From contig DF240475.1 of assembly GCA_000507305.1 (NCBI GenBank), positions 53,084 to 117,083 of the forward strand: DNA of 64,000 nt, given 5' to 3'. Position 1 is the first letter of the stretch. Each line of letters begins with the position of its first letter. The notes under the pieces were generated by a model. It was not told where the DNA came from, searched no databases, and saw only the letters and a program-made list of their open reading frames with translations. The position numbers and the translations under genes were made by a program. This DNA comes from Breviolum minutum Mf 1.05b.01. Its lineage: Eukaryota > Sar > Dinophyceae > Suessiales > Symbiodiniaceae. This document shows, one piece after another, positions 23,308 to 35,284 of the stretch.

Positions 23308-23729
23308 AGATGAAGGATGAAACATCCCCAGGCGAAAAAATCCAAGCCTCATGCACACCAGCTAAGCCCAATGGCAGGCTGAGGGCCATGTCCTGAGAAT
23401 CGATTCTCATTCTCCGGACCGGATGCGTTAAAGGGTTGCATCCGTCACCCCCCACGGGGGTGCCGGAAAGAACTGGGGAAAAATGACAGCTATTTGCTTT
23501 GAATTATTTTGACTTATAGCTGCATATAGACAGGGTTTATCCAACCATTTCCCATATGGAAGGTTGTAATGTGCAGTTGAAGCGACCTTAGGACCTTAGG
23601 ACCTTCCGTTTGGTTCAGTTGACCCATTGGGGTTTCCGGTGGCGTGGCGTTTGTTGCGACCAAATTCACCGAGTTGCTTGGGGCCAAACTCCTTAAGAGC
23701 TGCCCATATGATGGCCTCCCGTGAGACTC
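23308..23729 (-). CDS. Two unrecognised exons
   Basis: About 23729 to 23608 reads EAIIWAALKEFGPKQLGEFG then NKRHATGNPNGSTEPNG, with donor GTCCTA. 23397-23308 (acceptor GATTCTCAG, donor GTGACT) reads DMALSLPLGLAGVHEAWIFS. The first has an amphipathic helix with many charges. Other open frames over the same bases look like shadows. Confidence 0.42.
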
Positions 23730-24744
23730 CAAGGCAGTTGTTGTGGAAGGGGAATTACAAGAGTCAAGTGGTGTGTGTCACCCATTTAAAGGGAATATTG
23801 GGTCTATGATACATATCTAAATTCGACAATAGTCATGTGATTATAATTTGATATTAATTATGTCTATGAAAAAATGGATACATGTGAAGATACAAATGTG
23901 AACATATTGATGTTCACTTGTATACATCGATCTACTTTTAGGAGTTAGATTGAGGCTTAGAACCGGTTACCTTCAGAACCAAATCCTATCCCCGAATACT
24001 AACATCTCATTTGCCAACAAGTAAGTTTTTGGGATTGAAAGTAAAATTCATTTTGTTGGCCCTAACTTCCAACCTATCCTGAACAGGCTTTGCCAAAAAA
24101 AAAGCTCTTGGAAAGAAGGGCGTTTCAGAGCAGGGTTCGGTTCCGTTCTCTTGGTTATGATTATCCACCTGTTCTCCCATGGTAAGGCCTTCTAATTTGT
24201 AAACCTTTGCTTATGAGGATCAAAAAATCACCTATCCTACTGAACTCCAATCACAAACCAGGTCGGAAGTGTTAAAAACAAACCAAACCTATCCAAAGAT
24301 ATCCAATCGACTTTCAACGGGTGAAACGCTTCAAAGCTCAGTTGTCTGCATTTGTTGCCTCGTAGCAGCTCATGGCGCACCCATCAGCTTTGAGCCCAAA
24401 CGTGACGGCGGAGCCAATAGCTGGTTGAAGCATCTAAGAAATGTTGAGCCGGCTTCAATTTTTGTGAAGAGTTATCATCATACACAACAAACACGGTTTA
24501 TTACACCGTTTTCTTTTTTATGTTTTTTTTGGGTATACGTAGTGAAAACATACATATACAAATACTTAGAATGAAATGGGATGTACAGTAGGGAGTTTTC
24601 CCCTCCCAAGCAAATATCATCAAATGCTTCACCGCAAAACAGGATACATCAGGTTTCCTGAAGGAACGAAGCATCAAATCTGGTGTTTAGTCCCTAGTTA
24701 CTATTTTTGTTCCCTTGCTGTTTTAGACTAACAGTTAAAATCAA

Positions 24745-24837
24745 ACCTTGCCTCCAGGGGGATGGTTATCCAGGGATAAGTTGATCAAATCGAAAGCTGT
24801 GGCAAAGTCATCCAAGTCTTTCCAAAGCCTAGATTTC
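24745..24837 (-). CDS. Unrecognised exon
   Basis: From an acceptor AATCTAG the minus strand reads LWKDLDDFATAFDLINLSLD and ends GGK before a GTTTGA donor. An upstream stretch, about 24923-24861, reads VFGTPESPSPETFEYPNSTH to a stop, with a good acceptor. The two cannot be neighbours by a normal-sized intron, so one of them may be false. Confidence 0.35.
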
Positions 24838-26094
24838 TTTGGATGTATCCACCTAGTGAGTAGAGTTTGGATACTCAAACGTCTCCGGAGAAGGGCTTTC
24901 AGGGGTCCCAAAGACCTGCCCAAAAGGTATTTGGAGGAGTTTTGGGAAGACTTGGGCAGGCTGTTCTTTGTTTTTTGTTCTCTTGTTCTGAGCATTGAAT
25001 ATCTCTAGCCTAAAGCATCTAAAGCACAAAATCCATGAACAACTTGCAAATTCAATCAAAATGACATTCTTGTTATTGTTGGTCCCTTGTAAATGAGATC
25101 CAATGAATAATGTCACATAGCCAACTGTTCAGGTCTCACCCACCTCAATATCACATTGTCTCAAAAAAAAACACTTATCCTTCATTCAGGCACCGGAAGA
25201 AGACCCACTCCCATCCCATCATGCTCAGGGGGTTGGGGGCACCTTTTCAGGAGCCAACCTGCACGAGAGGCCACAGGCCAGTATGATTCGACAAGGCTGC
25301 TGTTAGTATGGGGGAGTGCTTACAACCGGACTGTTCCGGGTGGATTTTCAACGTTTTCACTCCATAGTCACATAGGAATCCTTTTCAGGTTACATATGGA
25401 ATTTTGGGTGCTTCAGTTGGGGGATAGTCCTACACCAACAAAGCCTGGATAAAAAAATAACCCTTTAATGCATGGGCATGTTCTGCATCTTGTTATGTTG
25501 CATGGTCCTCCCCTACCACTCTGATGTATCGAAGGCCAATAGAAGGACGAATTTCAGTGAAATTGGGCACACGTCATGATCGATGGCTAGTGTTTGCCAC
25601 AAAAATAAATTGCTTTGAACATCAAGTTAAGAAATCAATCGAATTCATAAAACATATGTGTTCTTGTTAATCTACCTGGATCCTGTTCATGGAATATTTC
25701 CTACATACACCATTCGATGTAGACAAATTATCCATTTTCAGTGGGAGTTTTCACTGCGCTGGGGCTGAAAAAAAAGGCCATATTACTGAAAGTCTGCCTG
25801 ATTTCTTCCAGCAGCTGGGTTTAAAATCATGGCTTAAACTTTAAACTACGTGGTTTTTCCCCGATTTCTTCCATCATCGAATGAATCAACAATCCCATTA
25901 TCCACCCCCCAGAAAACCAACGGCGGCTGGAACTTGAAAAAGGGTCCCTTAGAAAAGGAAATCAAATCTACATAGCACCCCCGAAATTTAACATTTTCGC
26001 CCCTGAAAAATGATGGCTGGAAGATGAGTTTCCTTTTGGAATTGCCCTATTTTTAGGGGCTATGTTAAATTTCAGGGGTGTAGCACCAATTTGG

Positions 26095-26288
26095 GGGTTC
26101 CAGCCGTTAGCTTTGGGATCGTGTAGCGCTCTGCCCTGCCAATTTTGCTTGTCTGCAATGATGACTTCCATCCGGAAGAATTCGATAGTGCACCGGGTGG
26201 GTCGCGTCCAAAGGGGTTGTCCACGTGGCGGCTTGGGGATGGAATGCTCAAGCAATTCAATATCCCTGCCTTTGGTAGTGAAATCCTG

Positions 26289-26289
<1 letters not shown>
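26095..26289 (-). CDS. Unrecognised exon next to an (ATC)n tract
   Basis: Acceptor is the CACAG that ends the microsatellite. Reads DFTTKGRDIELLEHSIPKPP, then WTRPTRCTIEFFRMEVIIAD and WQGRALHDPKA, running into a family D MITE. If the repeat is translated instead, it gives a poly-Ser run. Confidence 0.42.

Positions 26290-26320
<31 letters not shown>
26289..26320 (+). repeat. (GAT)n microsatellite
   Basis: About ten GAT units; on the minus strand the ATC run ends in CACAG, used as an acceptor in my model of the adjoining exon. Confidence 0.95.
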
Positions 26321-27522
26321 CTTTTATCATGTTGCAATATCATCATGTCGTCCAAACATCCTCTCGCCAAATGACCAGTTTTTTGGGGGTATGATTTTAA
26401 GGCCCAAAAACCTCCTTACAAGATAATAAATCTATAATTCATGATCAATCAGCTGAGTGTTGACATCTTTGGCTGATCATCGGTCCATCACACTAATTGT
26501 ATACAATCATACTGATCACCAAGTGCCTTTTTTCTATATGTTGTTCCCTTCCAAGCAACGTCTATATGATGCTTATACAAAACGTTTTTTTTCTGCATAA
26601 GCAACGTCTGGAGCCACACCCATCATCCATCATCAATATCATCAGATATATCTGGGCAAATAATTCCTAAAATCTGAATCACTACGGCTTTTTTGGGGGG
26701 GGATACCGGCCCTTACTCACCCACATTTTGGGGGTGGCCGAACCTGGGCAGGAAATGGTCGAGAATCATTTTGGCATTTTTGACGATCGATACCAGACTT
26801 GGGTTCGGAACTTCATTGATTAATTCAACAATATTCAACACGTGTGATCTCACTTTTCGGTAACATCAAATTTGATGTTCGAAAACAAAAAAAAACATCC
26901 CCCACAACAAATCTGATATGTTTATATACTTTATGCCTCACCATGCCTCAAACAGCCACGGTCCAGCAGCCAGGGTGACACGAAAGCAGCGGGTTGTGGC
27001 TGCAACTCAACTCCGTCACTGCGGCTGTTTTCGAAGCCACAGCGCAGTGGCAGAATCTACCACAGCCACCACTGCAGCTCCACATGAAATGTATTGAAAT
27101 GTCATCAAAGAAGTCAAAGAAGTCAAACACAAAAAATGAGGAATCAAAGTCTTGAGATGAGCTATTTGTTTGACAAGGCTTCACCCAAAATGGTTAAATA
27201 AAACCCTTTCAAATTCAGCTAATAATACCTATATAAGAAGTCCCTCCAGTTGAGGGTCCTAAACTGTGGCCTAAAAAATGATTTATTCCAACTCCAACCA
27301 TCAAAGCTTAGGTCTTCAATGGTTCTTCGAGTTTGTTTAGTCAACTGAGCATCTTTCAATCACCATAAATTTTAGGTTTAATATGGTTTAATTCAAGAGA
27401 GAGTCACAACACCAGCTTTTGCACACAGAATGCTGCCATTACAGTACTTGGCCAATAACTGGCCAAAGGATAATACCAACCCAAACATGACTTGAGGTAC
27501 TTCCAATTACCCTACATATACG

Positions 27523-27798
27523 TTGTTCGATAATGGCACTATAGGCAAATTTGCTCACCTCCGCTACACCCAAATCTATGGTGATGTAAAATACTTCAAA
27601 TTATTGGAGCAACTCGCAGTGGTGTGCAAGGCCATTTGGCCTCGAGCTGCTATGTGGTCCACCAAGGGGAGCTTCAAAAAATGCACAAAGATAGAAGATT
27701 CCGAGTGTATTAAAAAAGCCTCTTGGAAAATGATGAAGGCTCCTGAGAATGTATTTAAACAACGCATCACTATATTTTATTGCTATGGCAATAGATAA
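27523..27798 (+). CDS. Possible plus-strand ORF, Lys-rich
   Basis: Open reading of about 90 codons without ATG at its start, reading QIYGDVKYFKLLEQLAVVCK then a Lys-rich region. No splice sites or family recognised. It could be the end of a plus-strand gene or chance. Confidence 0.25.
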   Translation: MFDNGTIGKFAHLRYTQIYGDVKYFKLLEQLAVVCKAIWPRAAMWSTKGSFKKCTKIEDSECIKKASWKMMKAPENVFKQRITIFYCYGNR

Positions 27799-28390
27799 GG
27801 CTGAAATGTTTGAACTTAAAATTCCAATGTTGCAACACTTCGAACTCTGAATCTAATGTAATTGTTTTGTTTCACCATCTTGAGCATCTGGTTAGATTAT
27901 CTAAAATAATTTCACCAACCTGGATTTTCCTGAATATTTTTTGGGGGATTTCCCTTCCTTAGCTACCTTCAGCCTAAATCTCAAACAGTTCCAATGTAAA
28001 GATTTCACCTATTCTTGTCTCCCAATTCCTGGCGCTGAAATCAGCAAGTATGGTTGGCACAGTTCATGACATCAATGAATCACATTGATGACCACGTCAC
28101 GAACATCGTGGCCAAGAACCATTTTTTTTGACATGGCAAATTAAAAAAAAACATAGGTTGAACACATTTCATGCAAAAATGACTTCGCAGTTTTGAATTG
28201 CAGGGTTTTGTGGCCTTATCCAAATATGCCGAATTGGTGTTTTCCTTGGGATGCTTTTCTGTTTCCAACCCTACCTCACCAATGTCTATCAAAGGATGAT
28301 CCATACATCGTGAAGTTCCCATCGTTCATCTCGGTGGTAGCCACGATCTCTCACTGTTCCGGCTTCTTCCTGGAGGGTGGGGAGGAACGC

Positions 28391-28465
28391 CGAATTCCTT
28401 AGGGATTCCTTAGGGATTTATGGAATTCCTTAGGGTTTCTTAGGGATTTATGGGATTTATGGGAT
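28391..28465 (+). repeat. Degenerate tandem repeats rich in TTAGGG
   Basis: ATTCCTTAGGGATTCCTTAGGG, then TTTATGGG units. Four TTAGGG words in about 60 bp, but irregular spacing. More like a local tandem expansion than a telomere relic. Confidence 0.7.
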
Positions 28466-28483
28466 GAAAATAGGCTTCCATAA

Positions 28484-28599
28484 CTAGTTGGTGGTTGAGT
28501 TTCAACCCATCTGAAAAAATATGGCGAACCGTCCAAAATTGGATCATTTCTTCAAGTTTCGGGGTGAAACTGAAAAAAGCGTTTGAAACCACCACATAG
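28484..28599. mobile_element. MITE family A copy
   Basis: CTAGTTGGTGGTTGAG at left, GTTTGAAACCACCACATAG at right. Confidence 0.75.
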
Positions 28600-28787
28600 A
28601 ACAGCATCATGTGGAAAAAAGAGTGGTAAAACTTAGCGGATAAAATGATGTTTGTCTCAAATAATTTGTGCCCAAAAATCATATGACTCCATAGAATTGT
28701 ACAGCTTGCACGAGTGAAATGATATGCGTCACAAGGTGTGACATGGAATGCACTAGTGATGATGCTTATACTAACTGCTTAGATGTT

Positions 28788-28893
28788 CCAAGAAGTTAGT
28801 AAATGGTCAGTAAATGGTTTATAACCTACTTATAAACCGGGGTATGTTGGGGCTAATAACCCACCTACCGACCTTTTACTAACTTCCAAGCGG
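28788..28893. mobile_element. MITE family E copy inserted in a stop codon
   Basis: Family E: about 105-125 bp, ends CTTGGATGTCCCAGGAAGTTAG and complement, inner TTATAACCCCAATATACCCC. Here TTAGATGTTCCAAGAAGTTAG to TTACTAACTTCCAAGCGGACATCCAA. Confidence 0.75.
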
Positions 28894-28896
28894 ACA

Positions 28897-29200
28897 TCCA
28901 ACGTACTGCCAATCCCACCACTTCCATCTCGGTGTCCACACTTGGTGAGGTTCACAGTCTCGCGTTTCAAGACGTGCAGCAACGTCTGGGAGGATTCCAA
29001 AATCTTCATGTAGGCGCCCTGAAACGAACATTTCGGAGTGGCTTCCATGAAGGGAGAAAAGCTGTCAAGGTTGCCAACCCTTCCCAGCCATGCAAAAACA
29101 CAACTTCCATCCCTGCAGATGAAACATCCAAGGTTTTGGGCGAAAAAGCTTAGGCTGCTCGGTAGAAAGTGTGCCACTTTCCAGCTTTTCTTGAAGGCTG
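28897..29200 (-). CDS. Unrecognised 3' exons, stop codon struck by a MITE
   Basis: Two exons: 29200-29079 (reads EKLESGTLSTEQPKLFRPKP then WMFHLQGWKLCFCMAGK) and 29018 to about 28897 (reads RLHEDFGILPDVAARLETRD and goes on to the Trp-rich WTPRWKWWDWQ). Donor GTTGGC, acceptor TTTCAG, phases agree (1 to 1). Without the family E MITE the next codon would be TAG. With it the frame runs a few codons into the element before a stop. No family recognised. An overlapping open frame on the same strand (GAYMKILESSQTLLH) is a shadow by the phase test. Confidence 0.52.
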
Positions 29201-29869
29201 CTTTTTTTAATGGACTATCCATGAACAATAAAACCTTCTCCACAAACACTACTATTCATAAATATTCATAAGGGAGGTCATGCACTGACCCTAGTGATTG
29301 AACAAACTGCTAGTAGCTATCACATCCCTGGCCAAAATGTAAAACAAAACACACCAAATGCATTTGAAAAGCTTGAAGAGTAACAAAAGCCAGGCCAAAA
29401 AAATCATAGTCTTGCTTTGAGATAAGAATCCGGCAACATAACACTTCAGAAAGGAACCAATTGAGGCAACTAAAACAAAAAAACATGCTCTTGACCCCTG
29501 AAACTAGGCCTTCCCAAAAAGGAAAATCAGAACCCCAACGTCTCCCAAAAACGCCAATTTTTTTAGGGGCTTGGGAGGTAGAGTAACTTCCTGAGGTCTA
29601 TGACTTGAACGGGAGATGTTCTTGTTTGGAGGATTCCCGGGAACCACTATCCTCCGTAAAACTAACATTTTGCACCTGAACATAGGCCCCTGGAAGTTTG
29701 GAGATTCCTCTTGGAAACCAGCATTTTTAGGTGCTGTGTTACTTTTTAGGGAGTGTAATGGAGTATAAAAACAACATCACCCCAAAACAACAACTTCCAG
29801 TTTCTTCAAAGTGATCGGTTGATTCCCTAGAATGAAGGTCACTTTAGCCCCTGAAACGATCACCACTTA

Positions 29870-29995
29870 TAGGTTCAAAGGCACTTGATTTTGAGGGGTT
29901 TGGTGGTTTTCTTGCACTTCGTTGTTTTTTCTCTCATGGCCTCCGTCTCCTGGATCGTCTTGTCGTATTCGTTGCGGGCCTGACGTCTTTTTTTT
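29870..29995 (-). CDS. Possible terminal exon with a coiled coil
   Basis: One minus frame reads RQARNEYDKTIQETEAMREK then a Lys/Thr-rich tail and a stop near 29874. Strongly charged and helical by eye. The acceptor (AAAAAAAG at about 29990) is weak. Confidence 0.3.
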
Positions 29996-30126
29996 GCAGG
30001 TGAAGCACGGTCTGGGGAAGAAAATTCCGTCAAGTCTGGTGGTTTTCAGCATCTTGTTGACACAACACATGGCTGGTAGGAACTCCAACCGGCATCGGGA
30101 TATGGTGAGGATGAGCATTCTGATGT

Positions 30127-30137
30127 ACATGATGAGG

Positions 30138-30175
<38 letters not shown>

Positions 30176-30225
30176 TATGATGACGATGATGATACTATTA
30201 ATTATTAATAATGATGATGATGATG
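30127..30225 (+). repeat. (GAT)n and interrupted GAT-rich microsatellite
   Basis: GATGAGGAGGATGATGATG and following ATGATG runs, interrupted by ATTAATTATTAATAATG. Confidence 0.95.
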
Positions 30226-32534
30226 GTAAGGAACTGCCATTTAACAGTCCTGCACTTCATGACATAAAAACTTTAGAATGCCGGAATCTCGAGTGTCTTA
30301 GGCTTAGATTCCACAATCTGCCAGGCAGTTGTCAACCAGGATACCAGCACCAGCGACCCACATACTTCACCAAGGCGGATGTGATCACTTACATTAAGGC
30401 TAAAGCATACCTATAAGGGTCTTAGTTTGTTGAGCTTTAAATCAACCTTATGGTTGGAACTCATGCTATCACCATATCTCCCCTCCAACCAACCCACGAA
30501 ACGGTCTACGGTCTACCTGTGTCTTGCGTACCAAGCTCTCGTTGACCTTCTGCAAACCTTGGCGGAACCAACCGTTGATGTCTTAGCAACATCCCTTGAA
30601 AGGACCGTTGGGATCGTTAAACCATATATCATATAGTGGATATGTGAAAAGTTGGAGATAATTCCCACATTTAGTAGCAGTGGCGAAATGGTATACGGAT
30701 ATGGTTTGTTTCAGCAACTCTACTCACAAGGTAGGTTGGAAGTCAAGGCTTTGTTTCCAAGAAAGTTGCAACACACCCCTGGAGCACACCCCAGGCAATC
30801 CCCTTACCCAACTATGAAAGGATTCCCTTTACAACCTGCTGGTAAAGGCTTACGGGTGTGTTCCAAAGGTGTGTTGAAACAACCTTCGATTGACCCATTC
30901 CAACTTGCCCCAGCAACGATCAGTCAGGATCGAGAGCTCCTTTTGAATTTTGGCCTTATCTTCTTCCTCCTCAAAAGGTGGGAAGTGGTAGCATATGGGT
31001 GCTTCCCAAAATAGGGGGACCCCAAAATGGATGGTTTATAATGGAAAACCCTTTTAAAATGGATGATTTAGGGGTACCCTTATTTTTGGAAACACCCATA
31101 TCTGAAGAGGTTCCCCAAACCCCCCCTCCCCAAACGAATGTGAGCATCCCGAATGAAATCATGTCAAATAAGCACATCCCAAGCATCTTTGTTCGTCTCA
31201 GCAAGGGGGTGTCAAAATTATATCACCTTGAAGGATATATCGAATCAACATGTTTTGATTGGTATAATTTCACTCCAAGACAGGCATACTGTTAAGATGG
31301 TCGGATTAAAAAATGTAGATTTTTAAACCCCATTTTAATCTTTCAGCACATGACTTGCAACATGAGGTCAACATCCACAACTCCTTGCGTTCAACGTCCT
31401 GCCTTGCAACATGAGTGAAAACTATCGATGGGGTCATGGGTCATGCTTCCCTTAACCATGATGGAAAATCCCAAATCGCGGTCTGGGTAAACGATATTTC
31501 ACGGGCATTCCCAATTTATGGGCTACAAAAATCAACATGAAAAGAGTTTGACTACACAATAATCAGAGTTTTGAGCACTTTCTGGCGTGCCTGTAATTCA
31601 GCCACCCAGATGCAAAAACTCAAGTTTGATGATTGTCCCCAAGTGGAGGTGCATCCCTTTTGGTATTTGGTACCAGTATCAGGTAACTTTTGCTTGATGT
31701 AAGCCACTAAATCAATCTGGTCAACTCAAAAATACACCAACCCAATGTCTGTTTTTGGAAACGTGAATATATACAACAAAGCAACCACAGTAGTCCGGTT
31801 TTTCAACGCGACATGTTCACGTTACATTGATCTACTCAGGAATTCTTGTTACTGTACTTCTCAAGTTCCTATTCCCCCCACTTTACTAACATGTCTACCT
31901 CATCCTTGGAATATACCTCAATCAACTCACCTAAGAAACATCAGCTCAACAAAAAAACATTTGAAACAAAACAATACAAAACACCTGTCTATCAAAACAC
32001 GTTGGAAGCTTTCCATGTCATCCAGCAAAAATGTCACCATCCTGACAACCTCAACAGTTGTTCCTTCAAGATCTGTCGATTCAACTCTTCACGTTTCTCA
32101 CGAAGATCTTCGATCGACTTCACCAACTCCTTGGAGGCGAGAGGGAGTTGGGGGCCATGGGGGCTGTCTGTGCACTTGCGGCCCGGTTTTTAACAAATAG
32201 GCTAAATAAGCCATCATATACACTTACACATATCATTTGGGTGTGGCCCTCTCCCAGTAACAGTGACCACCAGGATTTTTGCATTTGCCTCAGGAGATCC
32301 ATATTAACCTTCCTTTGCCCCATTTACTGGGTGAGGGCTACACCCAACATATCATGTACATTCGTGCTGAAAAACCAAATGTGATGTCAGCTGTTCCTTC
32401 TTCAAGTACTTAGTACTTGGTCAAAGAAGTGTCAGGACATGGTCTTCGGGCCATGCGGTGACATCCTGGGAAACATCATCTTGACGCCGCCAGTTGACAA
32501 CGACAACAAATATCAACCACTCTACTTGGATGTC

Positions 32535-32655
32535 CGGTTGGAAGTTAGGATCAATGGTTAGTAAACGGGTTAGTTCACCTACTTATAAACCGGGGTATAT
32601 TGGGGTTATAACCCATTTGCTAACCATTGATCCTAACTTCCCTCGGGTCACCCAA
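32535..32655. mobile_element. MITE family E copy
   Basis: TACTTGGATGTCCGGTTGGAAG to CTAACTTCCCTCGGGTCACCCAAGTA, inner GGTATATTGGGGTTATAACC. Another clear copy at 33661-33772. Confidence 0.75.
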
Positions 32656-32791
32656 GTAGTTCTGTCATCAAAGAGACGTTGTTGTAGTTCTGAAGAGTGG
32701 CACCCTGGGAAGCCATGATCTCCTCAGGACATGGGATCTCTCCGGCTTTCCGGTCACTTCACAGGGAGCAGGGTACAACTTCAGGAATCCA

Positions 32792-32898
32792 AGGTTAATG
32801 GGGATCCTTATAATGGTTTGTCATGATCCCTCTTTAACTGGGTAGTATCCCCTATACAACCCAACATAATCAGGGTTTTTTCATTGCTCAAATAAGTT
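32792..32898. mobile_element. MITE family F copy
   Basis: GGTTAATGGGGATCCTTATAATGG to CAGGGTTTTTTCATTGCTCA, shared with 40093-40195 and in part with 61502-61600. The terminal structure is less clear than for the other families. Confidence 0.6.
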
Positions 32899-33450
32899 CA
32901 TTATAGCCATGTCCTTTACTTCCACTTATTTCTTTTCAAACATATTTGCGATTATTTGTGCGTATACTCATGGTAACTCTAGATACTTAGGAAACTGTCA
33001 AGCCTTTCAGGATTATTTTTTTGGGTCCACTGCTCAAGCACTCAAGCACCCTTCCATGTGTCTGGAACCGTGTGCCGCCAAGTTGCTTTAGGAATACAAA
33101 GAGGAAGGTGAACGAAGCTGGATGTTTTATTGACGAAAGATCGTTTCAGGCGCTTGAGCCGGCGAGTGCAAATGAAATGGATGTCTGATGTCTAAAAGCC
33201 TTTGAAATCCCGAAATACATTTCAATTTGAAGGGAAGAAGTTCTTGTCAGTTGGCAATGACACAAAACCTTTTTCTGGAGGTAGGTTATTCATATTTCAC
33301 CAGGAGACCTGATGCTTAGACATATCTTATTGCACAAATGTTCAACACAATCCTATGCAATGAGATGCACTGACTCATGGAGGTCAAACATGATCTACTA
33401 AAAAATGATCAAACATGTCGATAAACAAACACTTAAAAAACACATAATTA

Positions 33451-33563
33451 CCCATACCATCCATGTATGGCATATGTACCTACATTTTATAGAGTTGATC
33501 TTTAATGATTTTTATTGTTTTTCATGTCGGGAAATATAACGTTCGTCCCATGGATCCCATGGG
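33451..33563. mobile_element. MITE family B copy
   Basis: CCCATACCATCCATGTATGG to GTCCCATGGATCCCATGGG. Confidence 0.75.
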
Positions 33564-34061
33564 TTACTGGGCCTTACGCTGATGTTGCTTCCAGGTGAAT
33601 ACCAATAGAATTGGACGTGTGTTCCATTACCATGATAGATTGCTAAAGGTGTAAACACACTACTTGGATGTCCCAGGAAGGTAGTAAAAGGTTAGTAAAT
33701 GGGTTATAACCCCAATATACCCCCTTTTGTAAGTAGGTTACAAGCCATTTACTAACTTCCTTGAATATCCAAGTTGGCCAAATATCAAATAAAACATCAC
33801 GACAGTCATGTCTTTTTGTGTAAATCACTGCCTTTTTTTACGCGACTCTTCCCCATGAAAAGAAACCAGTTTGTTTGGACCTTGATTCCCAGAATCAACA
33901 GACACTTTTCTGCAAAAAGGCGCGTAAATCTGCCATTGCCACCATTCACCGAAACTCATGGCTTTTGCCATGTCCGGCCGGGGCGCTGAACAGGGGGTAG
34001 AGGTTTTTGTTGGAAGCTCAAAGGAAAAACAATGAAGAAAACAGCGAGATGAAAAGCCCCT

Positions 34062-34283
34062 CAAATGCACCCCGAAAGATTAGCATGGAACCTGAGAATA
34101 CATCCCTGGCAGATTTTTATGGTAAATGTAGGTAAATATACCATGCATGGATGGTATGGGGGATACCCTCCTGAAAGATATTCACGGCTTGTCCACCTGA
34201 TAATACGGGCCCCCTGGAAAAGGAACAAAATGTCTTCTAAACCATCATTTTCAGGTTTGATTCGCTAATCTTCAGGGATGTAA
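34062..34283. mobile_element. Family D MITE with a family B fragment inside
   Basis: Family D ends at CACCCCGAAAGATTAGCATGG and GCTAATCTTCAGGGATGTA. Between them lies GGTAAATGTAGGTAAATATACC (about 34121-34142), the inner arm of family B. Confidence 0.62.
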
Positions 34284-34391
34284 TTTGGGAATTTAAATTA
34301 TGAGGCTAAAGATTGACTGTCATTGTCTCCCAACAAACAAAAAAGGTTTGATTTACAGCTGTTTTTGTCTTGAAAAGTCTCCTTTGATAAT

Positions 34392-34489
34392 CTAGTTGGT
34401 GGTTTCAACCCATCTGAAAAAATATGAGTCAAATTGGATCATCTACCAAGGTAAGGGTGAACTCAAAAAAAATGTGCCACCACCGCGTG
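34392..34489. mobile_element. MITE family A copy
   Basis: CTAGTTGGTGGTTTCAACCC at left; right end decayed to GCCACCACCGCGTG. Confidence 0.72.
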
Positions 34490-35284
34490 GGCGTAGGTAT
34501 ATTGATAATGTGTTCAATGATGCGGGCGGAGAATGATATCATATAAGGAAACTCACATCTCATATCAATCTTCAGACTGTCATGCAACACTACATCATCA
34601 GAATCGCCCCAAAAAGGTTCCTTTGGTTATTTGCAACCCTATGAAGTATGATGTGTCCATTTTCAATCTTAGCCAATATAGACCATGACAACCCTAACTA
34701 AACTACCAGGTAGTTGGCAACGAAAAGAGCCTGTTCCATCTGAAACCTCAGAGCTACTGTTCTTTGATGGTGCAAAAATCTGGCCAACCAAATGAGATAC
34801 AGAAAATACCAGTAGTTGAAAAGGGTTTCATACATCTGACATCTGGGTATAAATCTATAAATATACATATATATATATATATATGTTTAATCATATTTAT
34901 ATAGTAAAACAGTTTGTTCACATGAACCTGGATATGATTGAATAAAACCCTTTACTTATTATTCAACTAACTTTTCATTTTGTTTATGTGGTCCGACGTC
35001 GTTATAGCTTGGTGTAGTTGCATCCAGGGTGGTTAGCCGGAATTCTCCCATCGACGCATTAAAAAACTCACACACCGTGCACGCTGGGAGGTTCATTCCT
35101 TCAGCATGTCTCACCGGAGTTTTCTTTTCCTGGGAAGCCAAAGTGGAAATGTCACGGAAATGATGAATCTGATAGAATAAAAGGACAAAATCAAACAAAT
35201 ATTCACAAATGTATCGGCACAAACCACATCAAATAATATCAAATATTCAAATTCTAGAAACCAACTGGGGTGATTGACAAAACG

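Larger units (their letters stand above)
30240..34060. other. Stretch with repeats and only weak coding signals
   Basis: Holds family I (31000-31104), E (32535-32655, 33661-33772), F (32792-32898) and B (33451-33563). Open frames near 30650-31010, 31750-32200 and 33830-34070 exist but I could not pair them with splice sites. Confidence 0.45.

Noticed and set aside
28391-28465. Interstitial telomere
   Set aside because: Too few and irregular TTAGGG words; better explained as a local tandem repeat.
29922-30416. 164-codon plus-strand frame
   Set aside because: Length comes largely from a GAT microsatellite read as poly-Met; no splice or family support.
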